Assembly: GCA_018715585.1 (NCBI GenBank)
Contig: DVLH01000223.1
Coordinates: 1 to 16,591 of the forward strand
Direction: 5' to 3'
DNA length: 16,591 nt
Source of the DNA: Candidatus Aphodomonas merdavium
GTDB taxonomy: Bacteria; Bacillota; Clostridia; Christensenellales; Aristaeellaceae
The notes under the pieces were generated by a model. That model was not told where the DNA came from and did no database searches. It saw nothing but the letters and a program-made list of their open reading frames with translations. This document shows, piece after piece, positions 1 to 6,796 of this stretch. The first letter of the stretch is position 1. The number at the start of each line of letters is the position of its first letter. The position numbers were made by a program, and so were the translations under genes.

Positions 1-33
1 GAAAGCAAAACTTCCGTCAAGCCGCCTGTATGC

Positions 34-63
34 TTGCCGCCGCTTCTTTCTTTGTGGTATACT
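34..63 (+). promoter_or_regulatory. possible promoter for fhs
   Basis: TTGCCG at 34-39 and TATACT at 58-63, separated by 18 bases, lie about 90 bases before the fhs start. The -10 matches the vegetative consensus at five of six bases; the -35 is weaker and the spacing is one base long. Nothing else in bases 1-154 looks like a gene, so this is the best visible candidate. It could equally be a chance match in a short leader. Confidence 0.35.
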
Positions 64-154
64 TCATATATGGAATAATTGCTGCGCCGGTGCTGTGCGC
101 GGCTGTATCGCAGTATTTCTATTTTCGCTCAATCGAGAAATAAAGGAGGTTCCT

Positions 155-1819
155 ATGCCGACTGATCTTGAAATTGCCTCTCGTGCCACCATGCTCCCCA
201 TCGCCGAAATTGCCCAAAAACTGCAGCTTCAGGACGGCACGTGGGCTCCGTATGGGCACACAAAGGCTAAGGTTGACGCAGCGGCCTATGCGTCGCTGCC
301 CATGCGGGCAAAGCTTGTGCTCGTCTCCGCCATCAACCCCACCCCTGCCGGAGAAGGCAAAACAACCGTCAGCGTCGGGCTGGCAGACGCGCTTTGCCGC
401 CTTCATCAGCGCGCCATGCTCGCGCTGCGCGAACCGTCGCTCGGGCCCGTCTTTGGCGTCAAGGGCGGCGCGGCCGGCGGCGGCTATTCGCAGGTGGTCC
501 CCATGGAGGACATCAACCTGCATTTTACGGGCGATCTGCACGCCATCACCGCCGCCAACAACCTGCTCGCCGCCATGGTAGACAACCACATCCAGCAGGG
601 CAACGCGCTGGGCATCGACCCGCGCCAGGTCTGCTGGCGCCGCTGCATGGACATGAACGACCGCCAGCTGCGCTCCATCCTCTCCGGTATCGGCGGCAAA
701 TCCAACGGCATGCCGCGCGAGGATGGCTTTGACATCACGGCCGCCAGCGAAGTGATGGCCGTCTTCTGCCTCGCCGCCGACCTTGCCGATTTGCAGCGCC
801 GCCTGGGGCGCATCCTCGTGGCGCGCCGTTTCGACGGTTCCCCCGTCTATGCTGCCGACCTCAAAGCCCAGGGCGCGATGGCCGCGCTGCTGCGCGATGC
901 GATGCAGCCCAACCTCGTGCAGACGCTCGCGCACACGCCGGCGCTCATCCATGGCGGCCCGTTTGCCAACATCGCCCATGGCTGCAACAGCGTCATCGCC
1001 ACCAAGCTGGCCATGCGCCTTTCGGACATCGTCGTCACGGAGGCAGGCTTCGGCGCGGACCTGGGCGCGGAAAAGTTCATCGACATCAAATGCCGCATGA
1101 ACGGCATTGCGCCGGACGCGGTCGTCATCGTGGCGACGGTGCGCGCGCTCAAATCCCACGGCGGCGCCGCCAAGGAAACGCTCGGCGAAGAAAACCTTGA
1201 CGCGCTGCGCGCGGGCCTTCCCAACCTTGTGCGCCACATCCAAAACGTGCGCGAGGTTTGGAACCTGCCCGCGGTGGTGGCCGTCAACCGCTTTACAACC
1301 GATACGGACGCGGAGATCGCCCTCGTGCGCGAGGCTGCGGCGGCGCAGGGCGTGCGCGCGGAATGCTGCGACGTTTGGGCGCGCGGCGGCGAAGGCGGCG
1401 AGGCGCTCGGCCGCGCCGTGCTCGACGCGCTGCAGACGCCCGGCAGGCTTGCGCTCACCTATGAAAACGAAATGCCGCTCAAGGCCAAAATCGAAGCCGT
1501 GTGCAAGCGGATCTACCACGCAAGCGGCGTTACGTTCGCCCCGGGCGTTCTGCCTGCGCTCAAACGGCTGGAGGCCGAGGGCTGCGGCGAAATGCCCGTA
1601 TGCATCGCCAAAACGCAGTATTCCTTCTCCGACAACCAGAAATTGCTGGGCGCGCCGGAGGGCTTCACCGTCACGATTCGCGACGTGCGCCTCTCGCGCG
1701 GCGCGGGGTTTGTCGTCGCGTTTGCCGGCAGCATCATTGCAATGCCGGGCCTGCCCAAATCGCCCGCGGCCGAACGCATCGGCCTGGACGAAAACGGGGC
1801 CATTTACGGCCTGTTCTGA
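155..1819 (+). CDS. fhs: formate--tetrahydrofolate ligase
   Basis: This cytosolic enzyme joins formate to tetrahydrofolate using ATP, giving 10-formyl-THF for purine synthesis, Met-tRNA formylation and, where present, the methyl branch of the Wood-Ljungdahl pathway. The 554-residue product matches the family length of about 555. Family marks are the ATP-binding loop TPAGEGKTT at residues 63-71 and the glycine-rich block REPSLGPVFGVKGGAAGGG at about 92-110, followed by an INLHFTGD motif near 120-127. I chose the ATG at 155 because AAAGGAGG sits at 142-149 with five bases of spacing and the family N terminus follows. The frame stays open upstream to 95, but that extension lacks a ribosome site. 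The gene stands alone, ends on an intact C terminus (YGLF) and runs into a strong terminator. The identification is secure; whether it serves acetogenesis cannot be told from one gene. Confidence 0.97.
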   Translation: MPTDLEIASRATMLPIAEIAQKLQLQDGTWAPYGHTKAKVDAAAYASLPMRAKLVLVSAINPTPAGEGKTTVSVGLADALCRLHQRAMLALREPSLGPVFGVKGGAAGGGYSQVVPMEDINLHFTGDLHAITAANNLLAAMVDNHIQQGNALGIDPRQVCWRRCMDMNDRQLRSILSGIGGKSNGMPREDGFDITAASEVMAVFCLAADLADLQRRLGRILVARRFDGSPVYAADLKAQGAMAALLRDAMQPNLVQTLAHTPALIHGGPFANIAHGCNSVIATKLAMRLSDIVVTEAGFGADLGAEKFIDIKCRMNGIAPDAVVIVATVRALKSHGGAAKETLGEENLDALRAGLPNLVRHIQNVREVWNLPAVVAVNRFTTDTDAEIALVREAAAAQGVRAECCDVWARGGEGGEALGRAVLDALQTPGRLALTYENEMPLKAKIEAVCKRIYHASGVTFAPGVLPALKRLEAEGCGEMPVCIAKTQYSFSDNQKLLGAPEGFTVTIRDVRLSRGAGFVVAFAGSIIAMPGLPKSPAAERIGLDENGAIYGLF

Positions 1820-1831
1820 CCTCGCACCTGA

Positions 1832-1862
1832 ACGCCGCCGGCATGACCGGCGGCGTTTTTTT
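1832..1862 (+). terminator. rho-independent terminator of fhs
   Basis: A perfect 10-base-pair stem (1832-1841 with 1847-1856) closes a five-base loop CATGA and runs into seven Ts (1856-1862). It starts 13 bases after the fhs stop codon. Confidence 0.93.
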
Positions 1863-1951
1863 ATCGCCCGGCAAAGCGCAGCCATCCCCGCCAAAACGAG
1901 GCAAAAAGCCCGCCGGCCTTTTCTTTGCGGAGCGCTCGCAAGCGCGCCGCG

Positions 1952-1974
1952 CCGCCCGCTATGCGGGCGGTTTT
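1952..1974 (+). terminator. second terminator-like hairpin
   Basis: CCGCCCGC (1952-1959) pairs perfectly with GCGGGCGG (1963-1970) around a TAT loop and is followed by only four Ts. On the opposite strand no T run follows, so it could only act rightward. It may back up the fhs terminator and insulate the downstream operon. Confidence 0.5.
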
Positions 1975-2071
1975 GCTTGGCAAAACCCGCAGGGTGAATT
2001 CCATGCCGCCGCCTTTACAATCCATTTCGCTTCCTCTTTCCGGTGTGTTTTCTCATTTGCTATTTTGGCGC

Positions 2072-2100
2072 TTGACAAATTACAAGACAAGTTGTATTCT
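2072..2100 (+). promoter_or_regulatory. promoter of the BlaI/M56 operon
   Basis: A perfect TTGACA (2072-2077), a 17-base spacer and TATTCT (2095-2100) make a strong vegetative promoter. It lies 40 bases before the repressor start codon. The -10 element overlaps the first palindromic operator, which would let a bound repressor exclude RNA polymerase. Confidence 0.85.
2084..2098 (+). promoter_or_regulatory. operator 1, BlaI-type palindrome
   Basis: The dyad reads AAGACA-AGT-TGTATT. It contains TACA and TGTA half sites (2081-2084 and 2093-2096), the elements known from BlaI/MecI operators. It lies in the spacer and overlaps the -10 hexamer. Assignment to the adjacent repressor is inferred from position and from its match with operator 2. 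Confidence 0.72.
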
Positions 2101-2106
2101 ATTTAC

Positions 2107-2121
2107 AAGACATATTGTCTT
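2107..2121 (+). promoter_or_regulatory. operator 2, BlaI-type palindrome
   Basis: AAGACA-TAT-TGTCTT is a perfect 6+6 inverted repeat. Both this and operator 1 are preceded by TTAC, so they share TTACAAGACA. The centres lie 23 bases apart, about two helical turns, which suits two repressor dimers on one DNA face. The site covers the expected transcription start and early leader. Confidence 0.74.
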
Positions 2122-2140
2122 TAACAAAGGAGGATACGCC

Positions 2141-2530
2141 ATGAAAAGCACACGGCTACCGGACGCAGAGTTTGCAGTGATGGAAATCATCTGGGAACTG
2201 CCCGCACCCGTAACAATCGGGCAGGTGCGCGAAAAGCTCAGCGAGGAAAAAAGCTGGAAACTGCAAACGCTCGTCACGCTCTTTGGGCGGCTGACGGAGC
2301 GCGGCTTTTTGCGCGTGGACGAAAAAAAGCGCGGACGCGAACATCTGTTTTATCCCACGCTCACGCGCGAGGAATACCTGCGCATGGAAATGGAATCGTT
2401 TCTGGGCCGCTATCGCCAGCGCCGCCTGCCGTCGCTGCTGGCGGCATTCGCCGGAGAACAGCTGACGGAAAAAGATTTGGACGAGTTGGCCGATTTTATC
2501 CGCCAGGCGCGGGAAAGCGGCAAAGAGTAA
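2141..2530 (+). CDS. BlaI/MecI/CopY-family transcriptional repressor
   Basis: This cytosolic DNA-binding repressor has 129 residues, close to the usual 120-130 for the family. The N-terminal winged helix (about residues 5-80) carries the family pattern: DAEFAVMEIIWEL, then a helix-turn-helix with KLQTLVTLFGRLTERGFL, then the wing rich in lysine and arginine (EKKRGREHLFYP). A helical C-terminal part (about 85-125, ending in LTEKDLDELADFI) corresponds to the dimerisation domain that the partner protease cuts. The start is fixed by AAAGGAGG at 2126-2133. It is the first gene of an operon, 21 bases before the M56 protease gene, and two palindromes in its promoter imply autorepression. I do not use the name blaI because no beta-lactamase is nearby and the ligand is unknown. 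Confidence 0.93.
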   Translation: MKSTRLPDAEFAVMEIIWELPAPVTIGQVREKLSEEKSWKLQTLVTLFGRLTERGFLRVDEKKRGREHLFYPTLTREEYLRMEMESFLGRYRQRRLPSLLAAFAGEQLTEKDLDELADFIRQARESGKE

Positions 2531-2551
2531 CTTGCGTGGAGGGAATCCCCG

Positions 2552-5500
2552 ATGGATACGTTCATACGCTTGCTGCTGGAATGCACGCTGGCCATGTCGG
2601 CCGTCATCGCGGCGACGCTTGCGCTTTTGCCCGCGCTCAGGCGGCTATGCAGCGCACGCAGCATTTCGCTGGTATTCCTCATCCTGATCGCGGGGCTGTT
2701 GGTGCCCTGGCGGCTTTTCCCCGTAGAACCGGCGCTGACACTGACGCTTCCTGCGGCCGCTCCCGCCGCACAGACGGTTTCCCGGCCGGGCATCTCTCCC
2801 GCCGCGACCGCCGCAACCTCCCTGGACGCCGTATCCGGCACACAAACCGGCCCCGGTTTGCAATCCGCCTCCAGCGCCCAACCCTCTGCCGTTTTGCAAT
2901 CGGCGCCCACCGGCGTACAGAGCGCTCCTGCCGTATCCCGGCCGCGCCTGCGCGCGCAGGAAGTCCTCGCGCTGGTTTGGTTCGCCGGCTTCGCAGCCGT
3001 GCTCGGCGGCGGCATTGTCTCGCACGTGCGCTTTTCGCGGATGGCACGGCGTTGGGCGCAACCCATATGCGACCCTGCCGTGCAGCAAGCGCTGCGGGAA
3101 GCGCAGCGCAGAACGGGGATAAACGGCCGCATCCGGCTCTGGCGCTGCCCGTCGGTAAAAACGCCGATGCTCATAGGCATCCGCCATCCCACCATCCTAC
3201 TGCCGGATTTCAAACTGGACGAGCAGGAGCTTTCCCTTGTGCTTTGCCATGAAGCTATGCACGCCAAGCGCCGCGATATCCTGCAAAAAGCGCTCCTGCT
3301 CATAGGAACGGCGCTGCACTGGTTCAACCCGCTCGTATGGGTGCTGGCGCGCATGCAGGCGTACTACTGCGAGGCCGCGTGCGACGAAGCCGTGCTGCGC
3401 GGCCGCAACACACAGGAACGTCAATATTACGCCGAAACCATCCTGGCCGTCATCAGGCGGCAGCTCGGCCCGCGCACGGCGCTCTCCACAAGCTTTTATG
3501 GAGGAAAAAAAGCCATGAAAAACAGAATCCTTGCCATTCTCTCCCTGCGCCACAAGCGCCTGGGCGCACTGCTGATCGCGCTGGCGCTGCTGCTCACATG
3601 CACTGCCGGGTTAAGCTTTGCCCTGGGAGGCGAGGAAACGCCCGCCCTCTCGCTGCAGGATCAGGCGGCGCTGACGGAGGAAGAGGCCGTCGCCCTGGCC
3701 AAAGAAACCGTCATCTCCAACGTCGTCTATGATTTCGGCCTGCAGGGGCTGGGCACGGCCGGCAACGTAACGTATGAAACGATCGAATGGGGCGGTGAAG
3801 CGCTCCCCGTGATGGTTGTACCGTTAACGGCCCGCACGGGCGATGGCTCGGTGTATTCGCTGCTTGTCTATCTTTCCATCGAGGACGGCGACGTCCTGCG
3901 CATTACGGACGACTTTAACGGCACCGTATTTGAAAAAGCGCACCCCATTCCCACCGCCGCCCCGTCGCAGACATGGACGGCATGGATCGCCTGCCCGATT
4001 TCCGGCGCGGCCAACATGTGCACCAGCGCGGACGACTATGAGTCTGCCAGCGAGCTGCTCTTTAACGGCGTGCAGGTGACGGTCCTGGCGACGCTGCCCA
4101 CCATGGGCGGTTATCCCTCGAACCTCTTTGACGACCCGGACGAAATGTGGGCGTATATCAGCGTGGGCGAAACAAAGGAATATGCGGGCGCCATGGGCTA
4201 TGTGCCGCTCGTCTGCCTGGCCACGGAGGATCCCGGCACGGCGCTTCCCGTCGCCACGCTTGCCACGACGAACGAAACGGGCTACATCAGCGTAATGGTT
4301 GACAATGGGCTGACGCGCGACGCCGTAGCGGGCACGTTCCCCGCCGGTACGCAGGTGGAAGTGCTCGGCCAAACCAACACCTATTATCACGTGCGCACAG
4401 ACGAGTGCACCGGCTTTGTGCCGCTGGCAAACCTTTCCTTCGGCCCGGACACGGCCGCTCTCGTCGAAAGCTGCCAACCGCAGCTCTACGACGAGATCCA
4501 GCCCGGCTGGATGGATCGCTACAACGAATACCACGACCAATTGGCCATCCTCTATAACCGCTACGGCGATTCCAACACCTGGCCGCTGGAGATCCGGGCG
4601 CAGGCGAGCCAGCTGGCGATGGACTTTGGCTTTGAATGGCTGCGCGGCATGGTGTGCATCCTCCCCGGCGAGGGCGATTTCACGCAGGAGGAAGCCGTCG
4701 CACGCGCGGCCGGGCTGGCGAAGGAAGCGTTCGGCGTAGACGTGGGGACGGCCACCAATACGAAAGTATCCTTCTATTACACCACGGACAACCCCGAACA
4801 GCGCCTATGGCAGGTGCGCTTTTGGATGGGCGAAGGCCAGCGGGACTGCTCCATCACCATGGACGCCGCAGGAACGCTGGTGGAAAGCTGGCAGAGCGAT
4901 TATACCAACGGGGCTTCCTATGCGGACGACGGCGGGCCGGTCGCAGGGGAGATGGACTACTACCTGCTCGGCTACGGCGCAGACCCCACCGAGGAGGAAA
5001 TGACGCAGGAGCAGGCGGAAGCGCTCGCGCGCTCGATCTTCCTGGAAGCTTATCCGCCCAGCGCCGAGCGCGAGTACAGCGTGAGCGCCTGGTTCCTGGA
5101 AGACGCCACGCAGGAAAACCGCTGGTGGCTTGTGAACTTCAAAGAAAAACAAGAGGAATATCAAGGGCTGGATTTCTCCGTCGCGCTCATCGCTCCGGAC
5201 GGAGCGGTGGAATACCACCAGAAAGACTATGCCGAGCGCGTGGCGGAACGGGAGCACGAGAGAGAATATGAAGCGCTCGTGGCGGAGCGCGGCCCGTCCG
5301 TCACCTGGACGATGGAACAGAAGGCCGATTGGAGTCCCGATTATTTCGCCCTGCCGGATGCAGGCGCCGTTTCCCAAGAGGAAGCGCTCGCCGCCGCGAA
5401 AAGCGCGCTGGCGGCTGCGGACGCCACGGCGGATGTGGATGCGCTGACGGCCTACGCATCCTATACGCTCGAGGGGCAGTGGCGGTTTGACCTGTTCACC

Positions 5501-5605
5501 GCCGGGCAAATACAGGCAGAGGATTATTCGGACCCGTACACCATCTTCGTGGACGGGGCCACCGGCAAAATCGCCGACGTGTGGCTTCCGGGCGGGAACG
5601 GCTGA
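2552..5605 (+). CDS. BlaR1-like M56 membrane metalloprotease with SH3/PepSY-like sensor half
   Basis: The predicted role is signal-transducing protease for the upstream repressor. The 1017 residues divide as follows. Membrane helices fall at about 5-28 and 37-53, and a Ser/Pro/Ala-rich loop at 60-132. A third helix lies at about 136-157. The M56 domain has zinc motif HEAMH at 233-237, RRD at 240-242, and EAACDEAVL at 274-282, whose E274 is the likely third ligand. A fourth helix lies at about 337-357. The outer half has four PepSY-like units, starting near 375, 711, 818 and 941, each opening with [TS][EQ]E[EQ]A. Two SH3-like stretches lie at about 475-557 and 576-630. Classical BlaR1 is about 600 residues and ends in a penicillin-binding domain; I see none, so the ligand is unknown and may be a cell-wall or peptide signal. 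The start follows a GGAGGGAA site. An internal ribosome site and ATG precede codon 322. Confidence 0.88.
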   Translation: MDTFIRLLLECTLAMSAVIAATLALLPALRRLCSARSISLVFLILIAGLLVPWRLFPVEPALTLTLPAAAPAAQTVSRPGISPAATAATSLDAVSGTQTGPGLQSASSAQPSAVLQSAPTGVQSAPAVSRPRLRAQEVLALVWFAGFAAVLGGGIVSHVRFSRMARRWAQPICDPAVQQALREAQRRTGINGRIRLWRCPSVKTPMLIGIRHPTILLPDFKLDEQELSLVLCHEAMHAKRRDILQKALLLIGTALHWFNPLVWVLARMQAYYCEAACDEAVLRGRNTQERQYYAETILAVIRRQLGPRTALSTSFYGGKKAMKNRILAILSLRHKRLGALLIALALLLTCTAGLSFALGGEETPALSLQDQAALTEEEAVALAKETVISNVVYDFGLQGLGTAGNVTYETIEWGGEALPVMVVPLTARTGDGSVYSLLVYLSIEDGDVLRITDDFNGTVFEKAHPIPTAAPSQTWTAWIACPISGAANMCTSADDYESASELLFNGVQVTVLATLPTMGGYPSNLFDDPDEMWAYISVGETKEYAGAMGYVPLVCLATEDPGTALPVATLATTNETGYISVMVDNGLTRDAVAGTFPAGTQVEVLGQTNTYYHVRTDECTGFVPLANLSFGPDTAALVESCQPQLYDEIQPGWMDRYNEYHDQLAILYNRYGDSNTWPLEIRAQASQLAMDFGFEWLRGMVCILPGEGDFTQEEAVARAAGLAKEAFGVDVGTATNTKVSFYYTTDNPEQRLWQVRFWMGEGQRDCSITMDAAGTLVESWQSDYTNGASYADDGGPVAGEMDYYLLGYGADPTEEEMTQEQAEALARSIFLEAYPPSAEREYSVSAWFLEDATQENRWWLVNFKEKQEEYQGLDFSVALIAPDGAVEYHQKDYAERVAEREHEREYEALVAERGPSVTWTMEQKADWSPDYFALPDAGAVSQEEALAAAKSALAAADATADVDALTAYASYTLEGQWRFDLFTAGQIQAEDYSDPYTIFVDGATGKIADVWLPGGNG
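3500..3517 (+). promoter_or_regulatory. internal ribosome site and in-frame ATG inside the M56 gene
   Basis: GGAGG at 3500-3504 precedes an in-frame ATG at 3515 (Met322) with ten bases between. The peptide from that ATG begins MKNRILAIL and has a basic region followed by a long hydrophobic run, resembling a signal peptide or anchor. Initiation here would release the outer half without the protease. The sequence also fits a conserved juxtamembrane motif of M56 proteins, so the ribosome site may be coincidental. Confidence 0.35.
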
Positions 5606-5977
5606 TCTTCATCAAACGGCCCCCCAGCGCATGCGCTGGGGGCGCCGGCATATCCAGGCAAAAAGGTTGCAGCGCCCTCCGATTTGGTTTGTGCGCCGGC
5701 TTTTCCGGCCTTGGGCGGCAAGCCCCCGCCCGGTCCCTCCGGCCGCTCCGCTGCCACACGGCATGCACTCCCCGCCGCAAAAGGCTGCGGCAGGCCGAAC
5801 GGCCCCGCAACATGCGGGCGTGGCTCGCACCGGCTTCCCATGCAGGGAAAGGCGCGCTTTGTTCGTATTGCCGTTTGCCGGTTTGAAACGGCCGGGCAGC
5901 CGCTGCGGCAAGCCGTGGAGATCCTGCCTGCCGCCGCGTTCGCGCCGTCAAAACGGCCTGCCCGCAACGGGTTGCGG
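5606..5977. other. gene-free, hairpin-dense spacer
   Basis: No frame in these 372 bases gives a recognisable protein. After the palindrome at 5621-5642, perfect short inverted repeats follow one another: 5695-5709, 5713-5731, 5774-5791, 5793-5804, 5804-5818, 5835-5849, 5870-5892, 5899-5909, 5944-5957 and 5962-5977. Stems are 4-7 base pairs with loops of 2-9 bases. The last one abuts the stop codon of the SpoIVFB-like gene. The block could be a structured RNA, a dispersed intergenic repeat, or GC-rich sequence folding by chance. I recognise no riboswitch or known RNA class, and no clear promoter. Confidence 0.55.
5620..5643 (+). terminator. perfect palindromic hairpin after the M56 gene
   Basis: CCCCCAGCGCA at 5621-5631 and its exact complement at 5632-5642 form a 22-base palindrome 15 bases after the M56 stop codon. 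The RNA would fold with a very strong stem. No T run follows on either strand, so it may be a weak terminator or a transcript-end stabiliser rather than a canonical rho-independent terminator. Confidence 0.5.
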
Positions 5978-6796
5978 TTACGGGTTCTCACCCAGGCAGC
6001 GTTGCAGCACGTCCGTCTCGCTCAGCGTTTCGCGCACGCGCATGCGTTCGTCCACGAGCAGCACCATGCAGTATTCCCCGCCCGGCATGCGCGCGGCCAG
6101 GTGGCGCATCGGCGTACCATCCACCGCCGCCAGCCAACGCACCGGCCTGACGCCGGCTTTGCGCATGCGGTCCTGCCGCCCATGCAGCGCGCGCACGCTT
6201 AAAAGCGCCGGCGTCTCCCGCTCCCGCAGCGCCTGGCGCGAAAGATAGGCTCCCGCAAGAAAAAGCGTGGGATTGAGGCTTCCCCGAACGGCCGCATAAA
6301 CGCCTAAAGCCGACAAAAGCACGCCCGCCGCCGCCCCCGCATAGCATAGGATGGCGGTGACCTTTGAACGCGAAACGCGCGGAAACAAAAACGCCCGCAG
6401 CGCTCGCCCGCCATCCAGCGGCAGCACAGGCAGCAGGTTGACAAGCAGCAGCGCCGCGTTTGCCGCGGCGAGCATCCGCTGTTTTGCCGCCACCGCCACC
6501 GCCGCTCCCGCCAGGCTGGCCGCCGGCCCCGCCAGCGCCACGACCGCTTCCTGTCGCGGCGAAAGGCCGGAACCGTCGTACGCCGCCACGCCGCCAAAGG
6601 GCGTCAATTCAATGCTTCCCAGCGTGCAACCGCATGCGCGCGCCGCCGCCGCGTGGCCTGCCTCGTGCAGCAGCAGCGCCAGCAGGCCGCAAAGCAGCGC
6701 GCCGCTTTTTTCAAACATCAGCGCCGCTGCCGCCATCACCAGCAGCGCAAAATGCATCCGCAGCGGCACGCCAAACAGCCGCCCCAGCGCAATCAC
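5978..6796 (-). CDS. spoIVFB: SpoIVFB-like intramembrane site-2 metalloprotease (M50)
   Basis: SpoIVFB cuts pro-sigmaK in the membrane around the forespore, activating the late mother-cell sigma factor. The 272-residue product has the M50B signature: zinc motif HEAGH at residues 44-48 in a membrane helix, and NLLPVLPLDGG at 120-130, whose D128 is the second metal-binding region. Several further hydrophobic segments lie between 15 and 185. The last 80 residues resemble the CBS-type tail of SpoIVFB, though the match is loose. The start is GTG at 6796, overlapping the stop codon of the preceding SpoIVFA-like gene as GTGA, which indicates translational coupling. The pairing with SpoIVFA is the main reason for naming it rather than calling it a generic site-2 protease. 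I see no clear terminator after it, only the hairpin at 5962-5977. Confidence 0.82.
   Translation of the reverse strand: MIALGRLFGVPLRMHFALLVMAAAALMFEKSGALLCGLLALLLHEAGHAAAARACGCTLGSIELTPFGGVAAYDGSGLSPRQEAVVALAGPAASLAGAAVAVAAKQRMLAAANAALLLVNLLPVLPLDGGRALRAFLFPRVSRSKVTAILCYAGAAAGVLLSALGVYAAVRGSLNPTLFLAGAYLSRQALRERETPALLSVRALHGRQDRMRKAGVRPVRWLAAVDGTPMRHLAARMPGGEYCMVLLVDERMRVRETLSETDVLQRCLGENP

Larger units (their letters stand above)
1820..2140. other. spacer between fhs and the blaI-like gene
   Basis: This gap of 321 bases contains no credible gene. It holds the fhs terminator (1832-1862), a second terminator-like hairpin (1952-1974), a small GCGCT/AGCGC hairpin near 1932-1945, and at its right end the promoter, two operator palindromes and ribosome site of the next operon. 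Bases 1975-2070 show nothing I recognise; they become AT-richer towards the promoter. Confidence 0.7.

Noticed and set aside
119..1894. 591-residue open frame on the - strand opposite fhs
   Set aside because: It is the antisense shadow of a GC-rich gene: composition is Arg/Ala/His-heavy, no domain is recognisable, there is no ribosome site, and it runs through the fhs terminator.
2141..5605. Classical beta-lactam resistance locus (blaI-blaR1)
   Set aside because: The gene order and repressor fit, but no penicillin-binding sensor domain and no beta-lactamase gene are present, so calling it a resistance locus would go beyond the sequence.
5680..5890. Cobalamin-type riboswitch on the - strand (words like GGGAAGCCGGTGC and GCCCGCA)
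   Set aside because: A few words resemble that class, but the B12-box core and conserved pairing are absent. The segment is downstream, not upstream, of the - strand gene, and no + strand gene follows.
5524..5991. Open frames on both strands across the hairpin-rich spacer
   Set aside because: Several frames are open at once, all give Arg/Pro/Gly/Cys-rich peptides without domains, and the inverted repeats explain the base pattern better than coding does.
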